Positions 45,063 through 54,150 of a stretch of 54,412 bases of DNA are shown here, piece by piece (position 1 is the stretch's first letter; every line of letters begins with the position of its first letter). This DNA is from Burkholderiales bacterium (lineage in GTDB: Bacteria; Pseudomonadota; Gammaproteobacteria; Burkholderiales; Burkholderiaceae_A), in NCBI GenBank assembly GCA_027486725.1, contig JAIXOP010000012.1, forward strand, positions 1-54,412. Reading direction: 5' to 3'. Both the position numbers and the translations under genes were made by a program. Under the pieces are notes generated by a model. The model saw nothing but the letters and a program-made list of their open reading frames with translations. It searched no databases and had not been told where the DNA came from.

Positions 45063-46712
45063 ATGCCCCTGCCCAAGGCGCCGTCCAAGCTCTCCGCCCG
45101 CGTTGAAATCGACAACACCCTCAAAAAGGCGGCAGCGCCTGCGGCAAGGACCGCACCAGTGGCAAAAACCACCCCAGCGGGACGGCCTGTGCAGCCGCCA
45201 AAGCCTGCTCCCGCGGCCAAGCCCGCACCAGCAGCGAGAAGCACACCATCGGCCAAGCCCTCCCCCGCCGTGAGGCCCGCTCAGGCCGCGAAGTCCCGAG
45301 AGGCCAGGCACAGCGGACCGAGCAAGCTCTTTGTTCTCGACACCAATGTGCTGATGCACGACCCCTCGAGCCTCTTTCGCTTCGAGGAGCACGACGTCTT
45401 CCTGCCGATGATGACGCTCGAAGAACTCGATGGGCACAAGAAGGGACTCTCAGAGGTGGCGCGCAATGTGCGGCAAGTCTCGCGCAGCCTTGATGCACTG
45501 ATCGAGGCCCTCCCCGGTGGACGCAAGGGCAGCGACCTGACCGCGGGCCTTCCCCTCAATGCGCTGGGCCACAGCGACGCCACCGGCAAGCTCTATTTCC
45601 AGACCGAGACCCTGCAGGCCGATCTCACGGCGGGCCTGGCCACCGGCAAGGCGGACAACCAGATTCTCTCCGTCGTTCGGGCGCTCTCTGAAAAGCACCG
45701 CGGCCGCCCGGTGGTGCTTGTCTCTAAGGACATCAACATCCGCATCAAGGCCCACGCCCTGGGTCTTCCCGCCGAGGACTATTTCAACGACCAGGTCATC
45801 GACGATGCGGACCTGCTCTACACCGGAAGCATGGCCCTGCCCGAGGGCTTCTGGGACACCCATGGCCGCAACATGGAGAGCTGGCAGCAGGGCGGCACCA
45901 CGTTCTACCGCGTCTCTGGGCCCCTGTGCAGCGCATTCCACATCAATCAATTCGTCTACGACGAGGGCGAGCGGCCGATGTACGCGGTCGTTGACGAGGT
46001 CAAGGGAAGCACGGCCGTGCTTCGGGTGCTGCGCGACTTCACGCACGCCAAGAACTCGGTCTGGGGCATCACGGCGCGCAACCGCGAGCAGAACTTTGCC
46101 CTGTCCTTGCTCATGAACCCCGACATCGACTTTGTGACTCTGCTCGGCCAGGCGGGCACCGGCAAGACCCTGCTAGCGCTTGCTGCGGGCCTTGCCCAGA
46201 CGCTCGACACCAAGCTCTACAACGAGATCATCGTGACGCGGGCGACCGTGCCCATTGGCGATGACATCGGCTTTCTGCCGGGCACCGAGGAAGAGAAGAT
46301 GCAGCCCTGGATGGGTGCCTTCGAGGACAACCTGGAGGTGCTCAACCGCGGCATGGCGGGCGGCGGCGACTGGGGCCGGTCGGCGGCCAATGACCTCATC
46401 AAGAGCCGCATCAAGATCAAGTCCATGAACTTCATGCGCGGGCGGACCTTCATCAACAAGTTTCTGATCATTGATGAGGCGCAGAACCTCACGCCCAAGC
46501 AGATGAAGGCCCTCATCACCCGCGCCGGACCTGGCACCAAGGTGGTCTGCATGGGCAACATCGCCCAGATCGACTCGCCCTACCTGACCGAGGGCTCCTC
46601 GGGCCTGACCTACACCGTGGACCGCTTCAAGGGCTGGGCCCACGGGGGGCATGTGACTCTGCAGCGCGGCGAGCGCAGCCGTCTGGCGGACTTCGCCAGC
46701 GACACCCTCTAG
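45063..46712 (+). CDS. PIN-PhoH protein (PhoH2-like RNA helicase/RNase)
   Basis: The 549-residue protein has a low-complexity A/P/K-rich N-terminus (about 22-85), a PIN domain (about 88-245, D93 in LFVLDTNVLMHD, SKDINIRIKA) and a PhoH ATPase domain with Walker A GQAGTGKT (362-369) and Walker B FLIIDEAQ (D471, E472). In the family the helicase feeds RNA to the PIN nuclease. Some relatives form toxin-antitoxin units, but none is seen here. It starts 33 bases after the peroxiredoxin gene and converges with cydB at 14 bases. Confidence 0.93.
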   Translation: MPLPKAPSKLSARVEIDNTLKKAAAPAARTAPVAKTTPAGRPVQPPKPAPAAKPAPAARSTPSAKPSPAVRPAQAAKSREARHSGPSKLFVLDTNVLMHDPSSLFRFEEHDVFLPMMTLEELDGHKKGLSEVARNVRQVSRSLDALIEALPGGRKGSDLTAGLPLNALGHSDATGKLYFQTETLQADLTAGLATGKADNQILSVVRALSEKHRGRPVVLVSKDINIRIKAHALGLPAEDYFNDQVIDDADLLYTGSMALPEGFWDTHGRNMESWQQGGTTFYRVSGPLCSAFHINQFVYDEGERPMYAVVDEVKGSTAVLRVLRDFTHAKNSVWGITARNREQNFALSLLMNPDIDFVTLLGQAGTGKTLLALAAGLAQTLDTKLYNEIIVTRATVPIGDDIGFLPGTEEEKMQPWMGAFEDNLEVLNRGMAGGGDWGRSAANDLIKSRIKIKSMNFMRGRTFINKFLIIDEAQNLTPKQMKALITRAGPGTKVVCMGNIAQIDSPYLTEGSSGLTYTVDRFKGWAHGGHVTLQRGERSRLADFASDTL

Positions 46713-46726
46713 CCGTAGGGCAGGCT

Positions 46727-47740
46727 TTAGCCGTAACTCAGCGGCTGCGCCTTGCCTCGGAAGATGCGGTACACAAAGAAGGTGTAGCCGAAGATGGCGG
46801 GCACGGTGAGCGCCGTGCCCAGGAAGATCACCCGCAGGGCTGGGGCGCTGCTGGCGGCATCCACCGCCAGGAGCTGGTCGATCACCACATAGGGCAGGAT
46901 GCTGTAGGCAAGCCCAAGTGCCGCCAGAATGAAGATCGCCAGCATGAGGTAGAAGGGCAGGCTGCAGCGGCTGCGCAGCACCTCAGGGTCGCGATAGAGC
47001 AGCACGGCCAGCACCGCAAACACCGCCAGTGTGGCCAGCGGAATGGGCATGAGGTAGAAGAACTCGGGAAAGCTGAACCAGCGCTCAAAGACGGTGCGGC
47101 TGGCCACTGGGGTGGCGAGAGAAATGATGCCAATGCCTGCCACCATGGCCGGCAGCAGGCGGCGCGCCCAAAAGAGCGCCTTGGCCTGCAGCTCGCCCTC
47201 GCCTTTCATGATCAGCCAGGAGGCTCCCAGCAGCAGATAGGCAGCCGGCAGGCCAATCGTGATCAGCACGGCAAAGACATAGGCCTCGGGGGTCTCGGAG
47301 AATCCCGTGATGTATCGGCCCAGCATCCAGCCCTGAGAGAGGGCCGCCAGAGATGAGCCTGCCATGAAGGCAAAGTTCCAGAGCGGCAGCTGGGCCTCGG
47401 GCGCCTTGGCCCGAAAATCAAAGGCCACGCCCCGCAGAATCAGGCCAATCAGCATGAGGGTCACCGGCACATAGAGTGCACTCAAGATGAGTCCATGCGC
47501 CTTGGGAAAGGCCACCAGCAGAATGCCCACGCCCAGCACCAGCCAGGTCTCGTTGGCATCCCAGAAGGGCCCGATGGACCCAATCATCAGATCCTTTTCC
47601 TCGCGGTTGCCGTTGAGCAGCATCATGCCGACCCCCAGGTCATAGCCATCGAGGCAGACATACATCAGCATGGCAAAGCCCATCAGCATCAGAAAGATGC
47701 TGGGCAGCCACGGGTCCAGGACCGAGAGGAGCTCCATCAT
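46727..47740 (-). CDS. cydB: Cytochrome bd-type quinol oxidase subunit II (CioB-like)
   Basis: The 337-residue inner-membrane subunit has about eight helices and begins with MLMGFAMLMYVCLDGYDLGVGMMLL, the CydB signature. It supports the haem-bearing subunit I and shapes the oxygen site. Length and subunit I type point to the cyanide-insensitive subgroup. Its start overlaps the cydA stop by 4 bases. No CydX-like small gene follows; the 14-base gap to the convergent PhoH gene leaves no room. Confidence 0.93.
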   Translation of the reverse strand: MMELLSVLDPWLPSIFLMLMGFAMLMYVCLDGYDLGVGMMLLNGNREEKDLMIGSIGPFWDANETWLVLGVGILLVAFPKAHGLILSALYVPVTLMLIGLILRGVAFDFRAKAPEAQLPLWNFAFMAGSSLAALSQGWMLGRYITGFSETPEAYVFAVLITIGLPAAYLLLGASWLIMKGEGELQAKALFWARRLLPAMVAGIGIISLATPVASRTVFERWFSFPEFFYLMPIPLATLAVFAVLAVLLYRDPEVLRSRCSLPFYLMLAIFILAALGLAYSILPYVVIDQLLAVDAASSAPALRVIFLGTALTVPAIFGYTFFVYRIFRGKAQPLSYG

Positions 47741-49149
47741 CGCTGGCCTTCGGCGCTGCCCTGCAGGGCGGGCGCGATCGTGGCCGAGGCGCCGCGGCGA
47801 ACGCCCGCCGCGGGCCGCACCGACATGTCCACGGGCTTGGAGGCCATGTGCCGGATGGTCGCAAAGAAGGCCACCAACAAGCCGCTGTAGATCACGCCAT
47901 AGGCCACCAGCGAGAAGATCACGTTGCTGGGCGGCACCAGGCTAATGGCATCGGCGGTGCGCAGAATGCCGCTCACGATGTAGGGCTGCCGGCCGATCTC
48001 GGTGACATACCAGCCCGCCACCGTGGCAATCCAGCCCGAGAAGAACATGAGGCTCGCCACCGGGAGCAGCCAGCGCGGCAGGGTGAACTCCTGCAGTGCC
48101 GCCCTGCGTTGGCGCCAGGCCTGATAGGCGCCCAGCCACGAGACGAGCAACATCGCCATGCCCATGCCCACCATGATGCGAAAGCCGAAGAACACGGGGG
48201 CCACCGGCGGGGCAGCATTTGGGAAGGCATCGATGCCCTTCAACTCCCCATCGAGCTGGTGCGTGAGGATGAGGCTTGCCCCCTTGGGGATTTCAATGGC
48301 GAAGTCGTTGCTCTGGGTCTCGGCATTGGGGATGCCAAAGAGGACCAGAGGTGCACCCTTTTGGGTCTTCCAGAGGCCCTCCATCGCGGCGACCTTCTGG
48401 GGCTGATGCTCCAGGGTGTTCAGACCATGGAGGTCGCCCATGAGGATCTGCAGCGGGGCCACCACCGCCGCGGTGCACAGCGCCATGCGCAGCACCGGCC
48501 GGGTCGAGGCATTGTCTTTCTGGCGCCAGATCTGCCAGGCGCTCAGGCCAATCATGGCAAAGAGGGCCGTGAGAAACGACGCCAGCATCATGTGGGCAAA
48601 TCGGTATGGGAAGCTGGGGTTGAAGATCACTTGGCTCCAATCGACGACCTCGACCACGCCATTGACGACCTCGTGGCCCGCGGGCGTCTGCATCCAGCTG
48701 TTGAGCACCAGGATCCAAAAGGCCGAAAGACTCGTGCCGATGGCCACGAGTGCCGTGGCCAGCAGGTGCATCCGCTCGGAGACCCGGCCATGGCCAAAGA
48801 GCATCACCCCCAGGAAGGTGGCCTCTAAGAAAAATGCGGTGAGAACTTCGTAGCCCAGCAGGGGGCCTGCCACATTGCCAACGGTTTCCATGAAGCCCGG
48901 CCAGTTGGTGCCGAATTGAAAGCTCATGGTGATGCCCGAGACCACGCCCAGGGCGAAGGCCAGGGCAAAGATCTTGGTCCAAAACCGATAGGCCATGAGC
49001 CAGTGCTCTGCTCGGGTTCGAACGTAGGCGATGCGCATCGCCAGCAGGAGCCACCCAAGGGCGATCGTGAGGGTGGGAAACAGAATGTGGAAGGTGATGT
49101 TGAGGCCAAACTGCATGCGCGCCAGCATCACATCGCTGAACATCTCCAT
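47737..49149 (-). CDS. cydA: Cytochrome bd-type quinol oxidase subunit I (CioA-like)
   Basis: The 470-residue subunit carries the haems and oxidises quinol. Haem ligands are H21, H186 (RFAHMML) and M326 (GFRIMVGMGM), with conserved acids E101 and E109 (GYEVLTAFFLEATFLG). It is about 50 residues shorter than E. coli CydA because the Q-loop (about 245-315) is short, the mark of the cyanide-insensitive (CIO) group. The ATG follows AGGAGGAGA. It provides an oxygen-reducing branch beside the proton-pumping chain fed by complex I. Confidence 0.94.
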   Translation of the reverse strand: MEMFSDVMLARMQFGLNITFHILFPTLTIALGWLLLAMRIAYVRTRAEHWLMAYRFWTKIFALAFALGVVSGITMSFQFGTNWPGFMETVGNVAGPLLGYEVLTAFFLEATFLGVMLFGHGRVSERMHLLATALVAIGTSLSAFWILVLNSWMQTPAGHEVVNGVVEVVDWSQVIFNPSFPYRFAHMMLASFLTALFAMIGLSAWQIWRQKDNASTRPVLRMALCTAAVVAPLQILMGDLHGLNTLEHQPQKVAAMEGLWKTQKGAPLVLFGIPNAETQSNDFAIEIPKGASLILTHQLDGELKGIDAFPNAAPPVAPVFFGFRIMVGMGMAMLLVSWLGAYQAWRQRRAALQEFTLPRWLLPVASLMFFSGWIATVAGWYVTEIGRQPYIVSGILRTADAISLVPPSNVIFSLVAYGVIYSGLLVAFFATIRHMASKPVDMSVRPAAGVRRGASATIAPALQGSAEGQR

Positions 49150-49198
49150 CGGGCTCTCCTCCTCGGGTCGCGGCTCTTGCGCGGGTGGTTCTCTGCTC

Positions 49199-49214
49199 GT
49201 CTCTCGCTAGAGAC
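49199..49214 (-). promoter_or_regulatory. Hairpin in the cydA leader
   Basis: GTCTCT-CGCT-AGAGAC is a perfect 6-bp stem about 50 bases before the cydA start. Upstream on the minus strand, TTGATC, 17 bases, then CTTAGG is a weak promoter candidate. AAGCCCC and GGGGCTT on either side of a 29-base loop (about 49218-49262), with a short T run, may end the kinase transcript. Confidence 0.3.
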
Positions 49215-49265
49215 TAACCCTAAGAAAGCCCCAATTCAATGGATCAACAACAGCCGCCGCGGGGC

Positions 49266-50828
49266 TTAATCCCCCAGGCGCGGATAGCCGGTGATGCTCT
49301 GGATCTCGTTGTAGAGCGGCGATAGCCGGTCGTACATCTTGCGGTAGACCTGCCGGTAGAGCCGGTCGTAGAGCGCCGCATCCTTGGCGTTGGGCTCAAA
49401 GACCCGCCCCACCCGCGACATCCGGGCCACCGCCTCGGCGTAGCTGGGCTGCAGGCCCAGACCCACCGCCACATTCATGGCTGCCCCTAGGCCCGAGGTC
49501 TCAAAGGTGTGGGGCCGCTCCACGGGGCGATGAAACACATCGGCCGTGAGCTGCAGGGCCGCATCGCTCTGGGAGCCTCCACCGGACACCCGCAGCCGTT
49601 GCACACGGCAGCCCGAGCGCTGTTCGATGCGCTCCAGGCCCTCGCGCAGGGCATAGGCCAGGCCCTCGAGAATGGCTCGGTAGAAGTGGGCCCGGGTATG
49701 CACATCGCCAAACCCAATGATGGCGCCCTTGGCGGCAGGCCCCGGAAAGCGCACCCCAGGACTCCAGTAGGGCTGCAGCATGAGGCCCAGCGAGCCCGGC
49801 GGCACGGTGGCCACCAGCTCATCGAAGAGCTGCTCCACGATCTGGCCACTGGCCTCGGCCTTCAGGGCCTCGGCCGCGCCGAAGTTCTCTTTGAACCAGC
49901 TCACCATCCAGAAGCCACGAAAGATCTGCACCTCCAGGCTGAAGTGCTCGGGAACTGCCGCCGGGTATGGCGGCAGCCAGGGCGTGGGCTCCACATAGCG
50001 CGGCAGAGTGAGATTGACGGTGGCTGTGGTGCCATAGGAAAGCGCTGCCACCTCGGGGTCGAGCGCGCCCGAACCCAGAATCTCGCAGGCCTTGTCGGCC
50101 GCCGCCGCAATGACCGGCAGCCCCTCGGGCAGGCCGGTGGCCTGGGCGGCCTGAGCACTCACCGCACCGATGAGTCCCCCCACCGGCACGAGCTCGGGCA
50201 GCTGCTCGGGCCGCAACGACATCGCCTTCCACTTCCAGTCGCCCGGCGCTGCCCAGCGCTGCTTTTTGTAATCGAAAGGCAGGTAGCCCACCTGGGACCC
50301 CACCGAGTCGCGGTACTGGCCCGTGAGCTTGAAGTTCAGCCAGCCCGAGACCAGCAGCAGACGGTGGGTCTTGGCCCAGATCTCCTCGGCATGCTCCGCG
50401 AGCCAGTTGGCCTCGGCTTCTTTCTGAAAATGCCGCACCGTGTCGCTCACGTCCGCCAGAGCAAATGCCGCCCGCCAGTACCAGGGCATGGCCGGCAGGC
50501 GCGAGGCCTTGCGTTGATCCAGCCAGGTGATGGCGGGCGAGAGCGCCCTGCCCTCGGCATCCACGGGCAGAACCGTGCCGCGTTGGGTGGTGACGGCCAC
50601 TCCCGCGAGGTTGGAGAGGGCCTCGGGGTGAGACTGCACCAGGGCACGGCAGGCCTCGATGCAGGCCGACCAGAACCCTTCGGCATCGGCCTCGAGCCAG
50701 CCGGGCTGGGGCGCGGTGTAGTGGCTGAGCGGGACCTGGGCCTTGGCCAGCAAATCGCCCTGCAGATTGAAGACCAGGGCCCGAATGCTCTGCGTGCCGC
50801 AGTCGAGGGCGAGCAGCTGCGTCGTCAT
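49266..50828 (-). CDS. FGGY-family carbohydrate/polyol kinase, substrate unknown
   Basis: The start at 50828 overlaps the GlpD-like stop (ATGA) and gives 520 residues. The FGGY kinase fold is shown by LLALDCGTQSIRALVFN (phosphate-1), TTQRGTVLPVD, ALSYGTTATVNLTLP (phosphate-2) and RVSGGGSQSDAALQLTADVF (adenosine). It lacks the GTTSSRAI/QGTT signature of true glycerol kinases and reads more like the xylulokinase branch, so glycerol is only one candidate substrate. Cotranscription with a G3P dehydrogenase and an alkyl-DHAP-synthase-like protein suggests a three-carbon polyol or glyceryl ether. Confidence 0.85.
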   Translation of the reverse strand: MTTQLLALDCGTQSIRALVFNLQGDLLAKAQVPLSHYTAPQPGWLEADAEGFWSACIEACRALVQSHPEALSNLAGVAVTTQRGTVLPVDAEGRALSPAITWLDQRKASRLPAMPWYWRAAFALADVSDTVRHFQKEAEANWLAEHAEEIWAKTHRLLLVSGWLNFKLTGQYRDSVGSQVGYLPFDYKKQRWAAPGDWKWKAMSLRPEQLPELVPVGGLIGAVSAQAAQATGLPEGLPVIAAAADKACEILGSGALDPEVAALSYGTTATVNLTLPRYVEPTPWLPPYPAAVPEHFSLEVQIFRGFWMVSWFKENFGAAEALKAEASGQIVEQLFDELVATVPPGSLGLMLQPYWSPGVRFPGPAAKGAIIGFGDVHTRAHFYRAILEGLAYALREGLERIEQRSGCRVQRLRVSGGGSQSDAALQLTADVFHRPVERPHTFETSGLGAAMNVAVGLGLQPSYAEAVARMSRVGRVFEPNAKDAALYDRLYRQVYRKMYDRLSPLYNEIQSITGYPRLGD

Positions 50829-52414
50829 GCCGCCCTGGGGCCGTAGCCCTGGTCGATGATCGCGCGGTAGCGGCCGGTCCACTGTGCCCAGGCCTCGTCC
50901 GACAGGCCCAGCTCCGCACAGGCCATGGGCTGGATCCGCGGCAGGTGGGCCGAAGCGCCCTCGGCCTGCACAAACCCCAGCCGGGTGCGGCGCAGGAGAA
51001 GGTCATCGAGGCCCGCCACCGACTCGCACCGCAGCGACCAGCGCAGCTCTGCCCAGAGGGTCTGGCTGCCTGGAATCACCGTGTGCTCCTGCTCGGGGGT
51101 CTCCTCCAGCAGCGCATCGAGGCTCGCCCCCCAGCGGCCTGCCAGGGTGGCACCAATGCCGGGATGCTGGGCCTCCAGGGCCTTCAGGCGAGCGGCCGCG
51201 CGAACCGACATCCGGGTGTGGAAATGGGGTTCGGCCTCGGCCAGCGCCTGCGCCTCGGCCAAGGCCGGGAGGCGGTCTGCCCCCAGGGCCAGCGCCTCGC
51301 GCGCCATCGACAAAAAGGTGGTGAGCTTGCCGCCCGTGACGGTGATGAGGCCCGACTCATCGGCAACCCAGGCCTCGCGCGCCTCCTTCGATGGATCGGC
51401 CGCACCACCGGCCACCACTGGGCGCACGCCCGACCAGGTGGCCACCACATCGGAAGCAGAGAGGCCCGAGGCCGGAAAGGCGTGGGTCAGTGCCTCCATC
51501 AGGTAATCGAACTCCTCGGCAGTGATGCCGGGCTCTCGATCGAGTGCCGCGCGGTGATCGAGGTCGGTGGTGCCCACCTGCACGGCACCCCACCAGGGGT
51601 TGATGAAGACATGGCGGCCGTCGCGGGGATGGTTGAATGCGATGGCCTGCTGCAGCGGCAATCGCCAATGGGGCAGCACGAGGTGGCTGCCGCGCAGCGG
51701 ACGCAGCAGCGGCCGGGCGGCAGGCTGCAGGCGCGCGATGCTCCGCAGGCCATCGGCCCAGACCCCGGTGGCGTTGACCACCACGGTGGCGCGGATGTCT
51801 TGTCCCCGGGCACGAGCGCCCACCACCCTGCCCGAGGCGTCGGACAGGAATGCCTCGACGGGGGTGTGATTCACGGCCTGCACCCCGAGGCTGCGCGCCT
51901 CCTGCAGGGTGCGCAGCACGAGCCGCGCATCGTCAACGGCCGCATCCTCGTAGGACCAGGCACCGCGAAGTCCCTCGGCCTGGAGTCCAGGCACCGCCGC
52001 GAGGACCTCCTCGGCATCCCACCAGCGGCGGGTACGTCGGCCTGCCATGCGATCGTAGAGGGCAAGGGCCAGACCCATCAGCCCAGGCCCTGGGCCTTGG
52101 CCCCGGCGAATGGGCATGAGAAATGGAAGCGGGATCACCAGCCCCGGCAGCTCGCGCATCAGCTTTTCGCGCTCGCGCACCGACTCCTGGGTGAGGCCGA
52201 GGGCCCCCGACTTCAGGTAGCGCAGGCCGCCATGGACCATCTTCGACGAGCGCGAGGAGGTTCCCCAGGCGAAGTCGTGGGCCTCGAGCAGCAGCACCGA
52301 CACCCCGCACCGCGCGGCCTCCAGAGCCACGCCCGCGCCGGTGATGCCGCCACCCACCACCAGGACATCGACCTGGTCGGGCAGTGGCTGGGCCCTATCT
52401 TGGCTCGATGCCAT
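50825..52414 (-). CDS. glpD: FAD-dependent glycerol-3-phosphate dehydrogenase (GlpD-like)
   Basis: The 529-residue flavoprotein has the FAD motif VLVVGGGITGAGVALEAA (17-34), SSRSSKMVHGGLRYL, NATGVWADGLR, and the C-terminal DAO_C helical domain (about 395-520). GlpD oxidises sn-glycerol 3-phosphate to DHAP and passes electrons to quinone at the membrane. It overlaps the upstream AGPS-like gene by 20 bases and the kinase downstream by 4. Whether it acts on G3P itself or a lipid relative is open. Confidence 0.88.
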   Translation of the reverse strand: MASSQDRAQPLPDQVDVLVVGGGITGAGVALEAARCGVSVLLLEAHDFAWGTSSRSSKMVHGGLRYLKSGALGLTQESVREREKLMRELPGLVIPLPFLMPIRRGQGPGPGLMGLALALYDRMAGRRTRRWWDAEEVLAAVPGLQAEGLRGAWSYEDAAVDDARLVLRTLQEARSLGVQAVNHTPVEAFLSDASGRVVGARARGQDIRATVVVNATGVWADGLRSIARLQPAARPLLRPLRGSHLVLPHWRLPLQQAIAFNHPRDGRHVFINPWWGAVQVGTTDLDHRAALDREPGITAEEFDYLMEALTHAFPASGLSASDVVATWSGVRPVVAGGAADPSKEAREAWVADESGLITVTGGKLTTFLSMAREALALGADRLPALAEAQALAEAEPHFHTRMSVRAAARLKALEAQHPGIGATLAGRWGASLDALLEETPEQEHTVIPGSQTLWAELRWSLRCESVAGLDDLLLRRTRLGFVQAEGASAHLPRIQPMACAELGLSDEAWAQWTGRYRAIIDQGYGPRAA

Positions 52415-54047
52415 CGAGCAGCAGATTGCCCGGGGCCATCAGACCCTCGGGATCGAAGTGCCCCACGAGGCTCGAGAGCCCCTGCATTCCTCGGCTGCCT
52501 TTTTCCACGCCCAGCCAGGGTGCATGGTCTTGGCCCACGCCGTGTTGGTGCGAGACGGTGCCGCCGGCATCGGCGATGGCCTGGCTCACGGCGGTCTTTA
52601 GGGCACGCCACCGGGCCAGCGTGGCATTGGCATCCGGGCCCACGCGAAAGACAAAGGTGCTGTAGACGCTCGAGCCCGTGGGGTAGACATGCGAGAGGTG
52701 CGTGTAGCCGTAGGCCTTCTCGCCAAAGCTTGCCAGGGCATCGCGCCCCGCCTGCTCGATGGCGTTCATGGTCGATTGCACCTGGGGCCAGGGCACGGCC
52801 GTCTCCATGGTGTCCACCACAAAGCCCGCCTCCCAGAGGCTGTTGCGCAGGTAAACGCCCTTGTAGCGTTTGGCCGCCCAGGCCTTGCCCACGAGCGTGC
52901 CGGCCGAGACGCCGCCGTGTCGGCTCCAGATGGCGCGTGCATGCTGCTGCTGCGCACTCACCTGGGCGCGGCTGCCAGTAAAGCCCAGGGTCATCATCAC
53001 GCGGCCCTGGCCACAGCCCCGCAGCCGCATGTAGGCCGACAGCAGCGGGATGAGGGGGCTGTGGGCCATGCGCAGGTTGGTGTCGGTCTCCAGTGCGTTG
53101 GACAGGCGCACCATCGAGGCGCCCACCCGTTCCTGGGCCATGGCGCGCGTGGCTGCCATCCCCTCGGTCCAGCTCGGGAAGAAGACGCCGAGGAATTCCT
53201 CTTGGTCGGCCAGGGGTGTGATGCGGATGTCGACCTCGGCGAGGATGCCCAGCCGACCCTCCGAACCCAGCACCCACTCGCGCACATCCGGACCGGCGGC
53301 CGAGGCCGGCAGCGGTGGAATGCGCAGCTCGCCGGTGGGCGTGAGCATGAGCCCGCCGGCAAACATCTGCTCGATGCGGCCATAGCGGCCGGATTGCTGG
53401 CCACTGGACCGCGTGACCACCCAGCCGCCGAGGCTGGCCTGCTCAAAGCTCTGAGGAAAATGGCCCAGGGTGAAGCCGTGGGTGCGCAGCTGCGCCTCGA
53501 CCTCGGGGCCGATGGCTCCAGCCCCCATGCGCGCAATCTGCGAGACGGGATCGAGGTGGATGAGGCGATTGAGGCGACGCAGGCTCACGGCCAACACCGG
53601 CTTCTTGCCCTGCACGCGCAGGTGGCCGGCCACGCTGGTCGCACCCCCCACCGGCAGGATGGCGATGGAGTGCTCGGCCGCCCAGGACATCCAGCCCCGC
53701 AAGGCCTCGGTGCTCTCGGGAAAGACCACCCCATCGACCAGCCGATCGGGCACCCCAAATCGCATGCGGATCCAGTCCTCGCAGGAGTGGCCGTGGCTGT
53801 GGGCGAAGCGGATTTCGGGCGACAGATCGAGCCCTGCGGTGGCCTGCAGGCCTAGAGGAATGCGGCTGGGCTGCTGTGCATGGATGAGCTCGCGCAGCTG
53901 CGGCCAGGCGATGTCGGTGGGTGGCGTGGGGCTGCCGAGCACGCTGCTCAGGACCTGATGGGCCTGGGGGGGAAGGGGCAGGTCAATGTCGGTGGAGCCC
54001 CAGCCGTTCCAACGCAGGTGGGGGGATGCCGTGGCAGATTGGGTCAT
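52395..54047 (-). CDS. FAD-binding oxidase, alkyl-DHAP synthase (AGPS)-like
   Basis: The 550-residue protein follows the AGPS pattern closely: an N-terminal RWNGWGSTD, EIRFAHSHGHSCEDWIRMRFG, the FAD_binding_4 core with LPVGGATSVAGHLR (about 140), FEQASLGGWVVTRSSGQQSG, VLGSEGRLGILAEVDIRI, and the C-terminal active-site motif SHQHGVGQDHAPWL. Animal AGPS exchanges the acyl group of acyl-DHAP for a fatty alcohol, making the ether bond. Bacterial relatives are mostly untested and could be other flavin oxidases. The motif has HQH where AGPS has HHH. It is first in a three-gene operon. Confidence 0.82.
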   Translation of the reverse strand: MTQSATASPHLRWNGWGSTDIDLPLPPQAHQVLSSVLGSPTPPTDIAWPQLRELIHAQQPSRIPLGLQATAGLDLSPEIRFAHSHGHSCEDWIRMRFGVPDRLVDGVVFPESTEALRGWMSWAAEHSIAILPVGGATSVAGHLRVQGKKPVLAVSLRRLNRLIHLDPVSQIARMGAGAIGPEVEAQLRTHGFTLGHFPQSFEQASLGGWVVTRSSGQQSGRYGRIEQMFAGGLMLTPTGELRIPPLPASAAGPDVREWVLGSEGRLGILAEVDIRITPLADQEEFLGVFFPSWTEGMAATRAMAQERVGASMVRLSNALETDTNLRMAHSPLIPLLSAYMRLRGCGQGRVMMTLGFTGSRAQVSAQQQHARAIWSRHGGVSAGTLVGKAWAAKRYKGVYLRNSLWEAGFVVDTMETAVPWPQVQSTMNAIEQAGRDALASFGEKAYGYTHLSHVYPTGSSVYSTFVFRVGPDANATLARWRALKTAVSQAIADAGGTVSHQHGVGQDHAPWLGVEKGSRGMQGLSSLVGHFDPEGLMAPGNLLLDGIEPR

Positions 54048-54101
54048 TCGAACTCGGGGGCAGTGGGGATGGAGCGAGGATTCAAACGACCGTATCAGAG
54101 A

Positions 54102-54132
54102 GAAAAAAAAAACGCCACCCGAGGGTGGCGTT
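54102..54132 (-). terminator. Rho-independent terminator of the repeat-protein gene
   Basis: On the minus strand AACGCCACCC and GGGTGGCGTT (54111-54120 with 54123-54132) form a strong stem followed by about ten T residues. It lies directly after the repeat-protein gene (stop near 54151) and isolates it from the AGPS-like gene. Confidence 0.85.
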
Positions 54133-54150
54133 CTTGCTCAAAGAGAGCTC

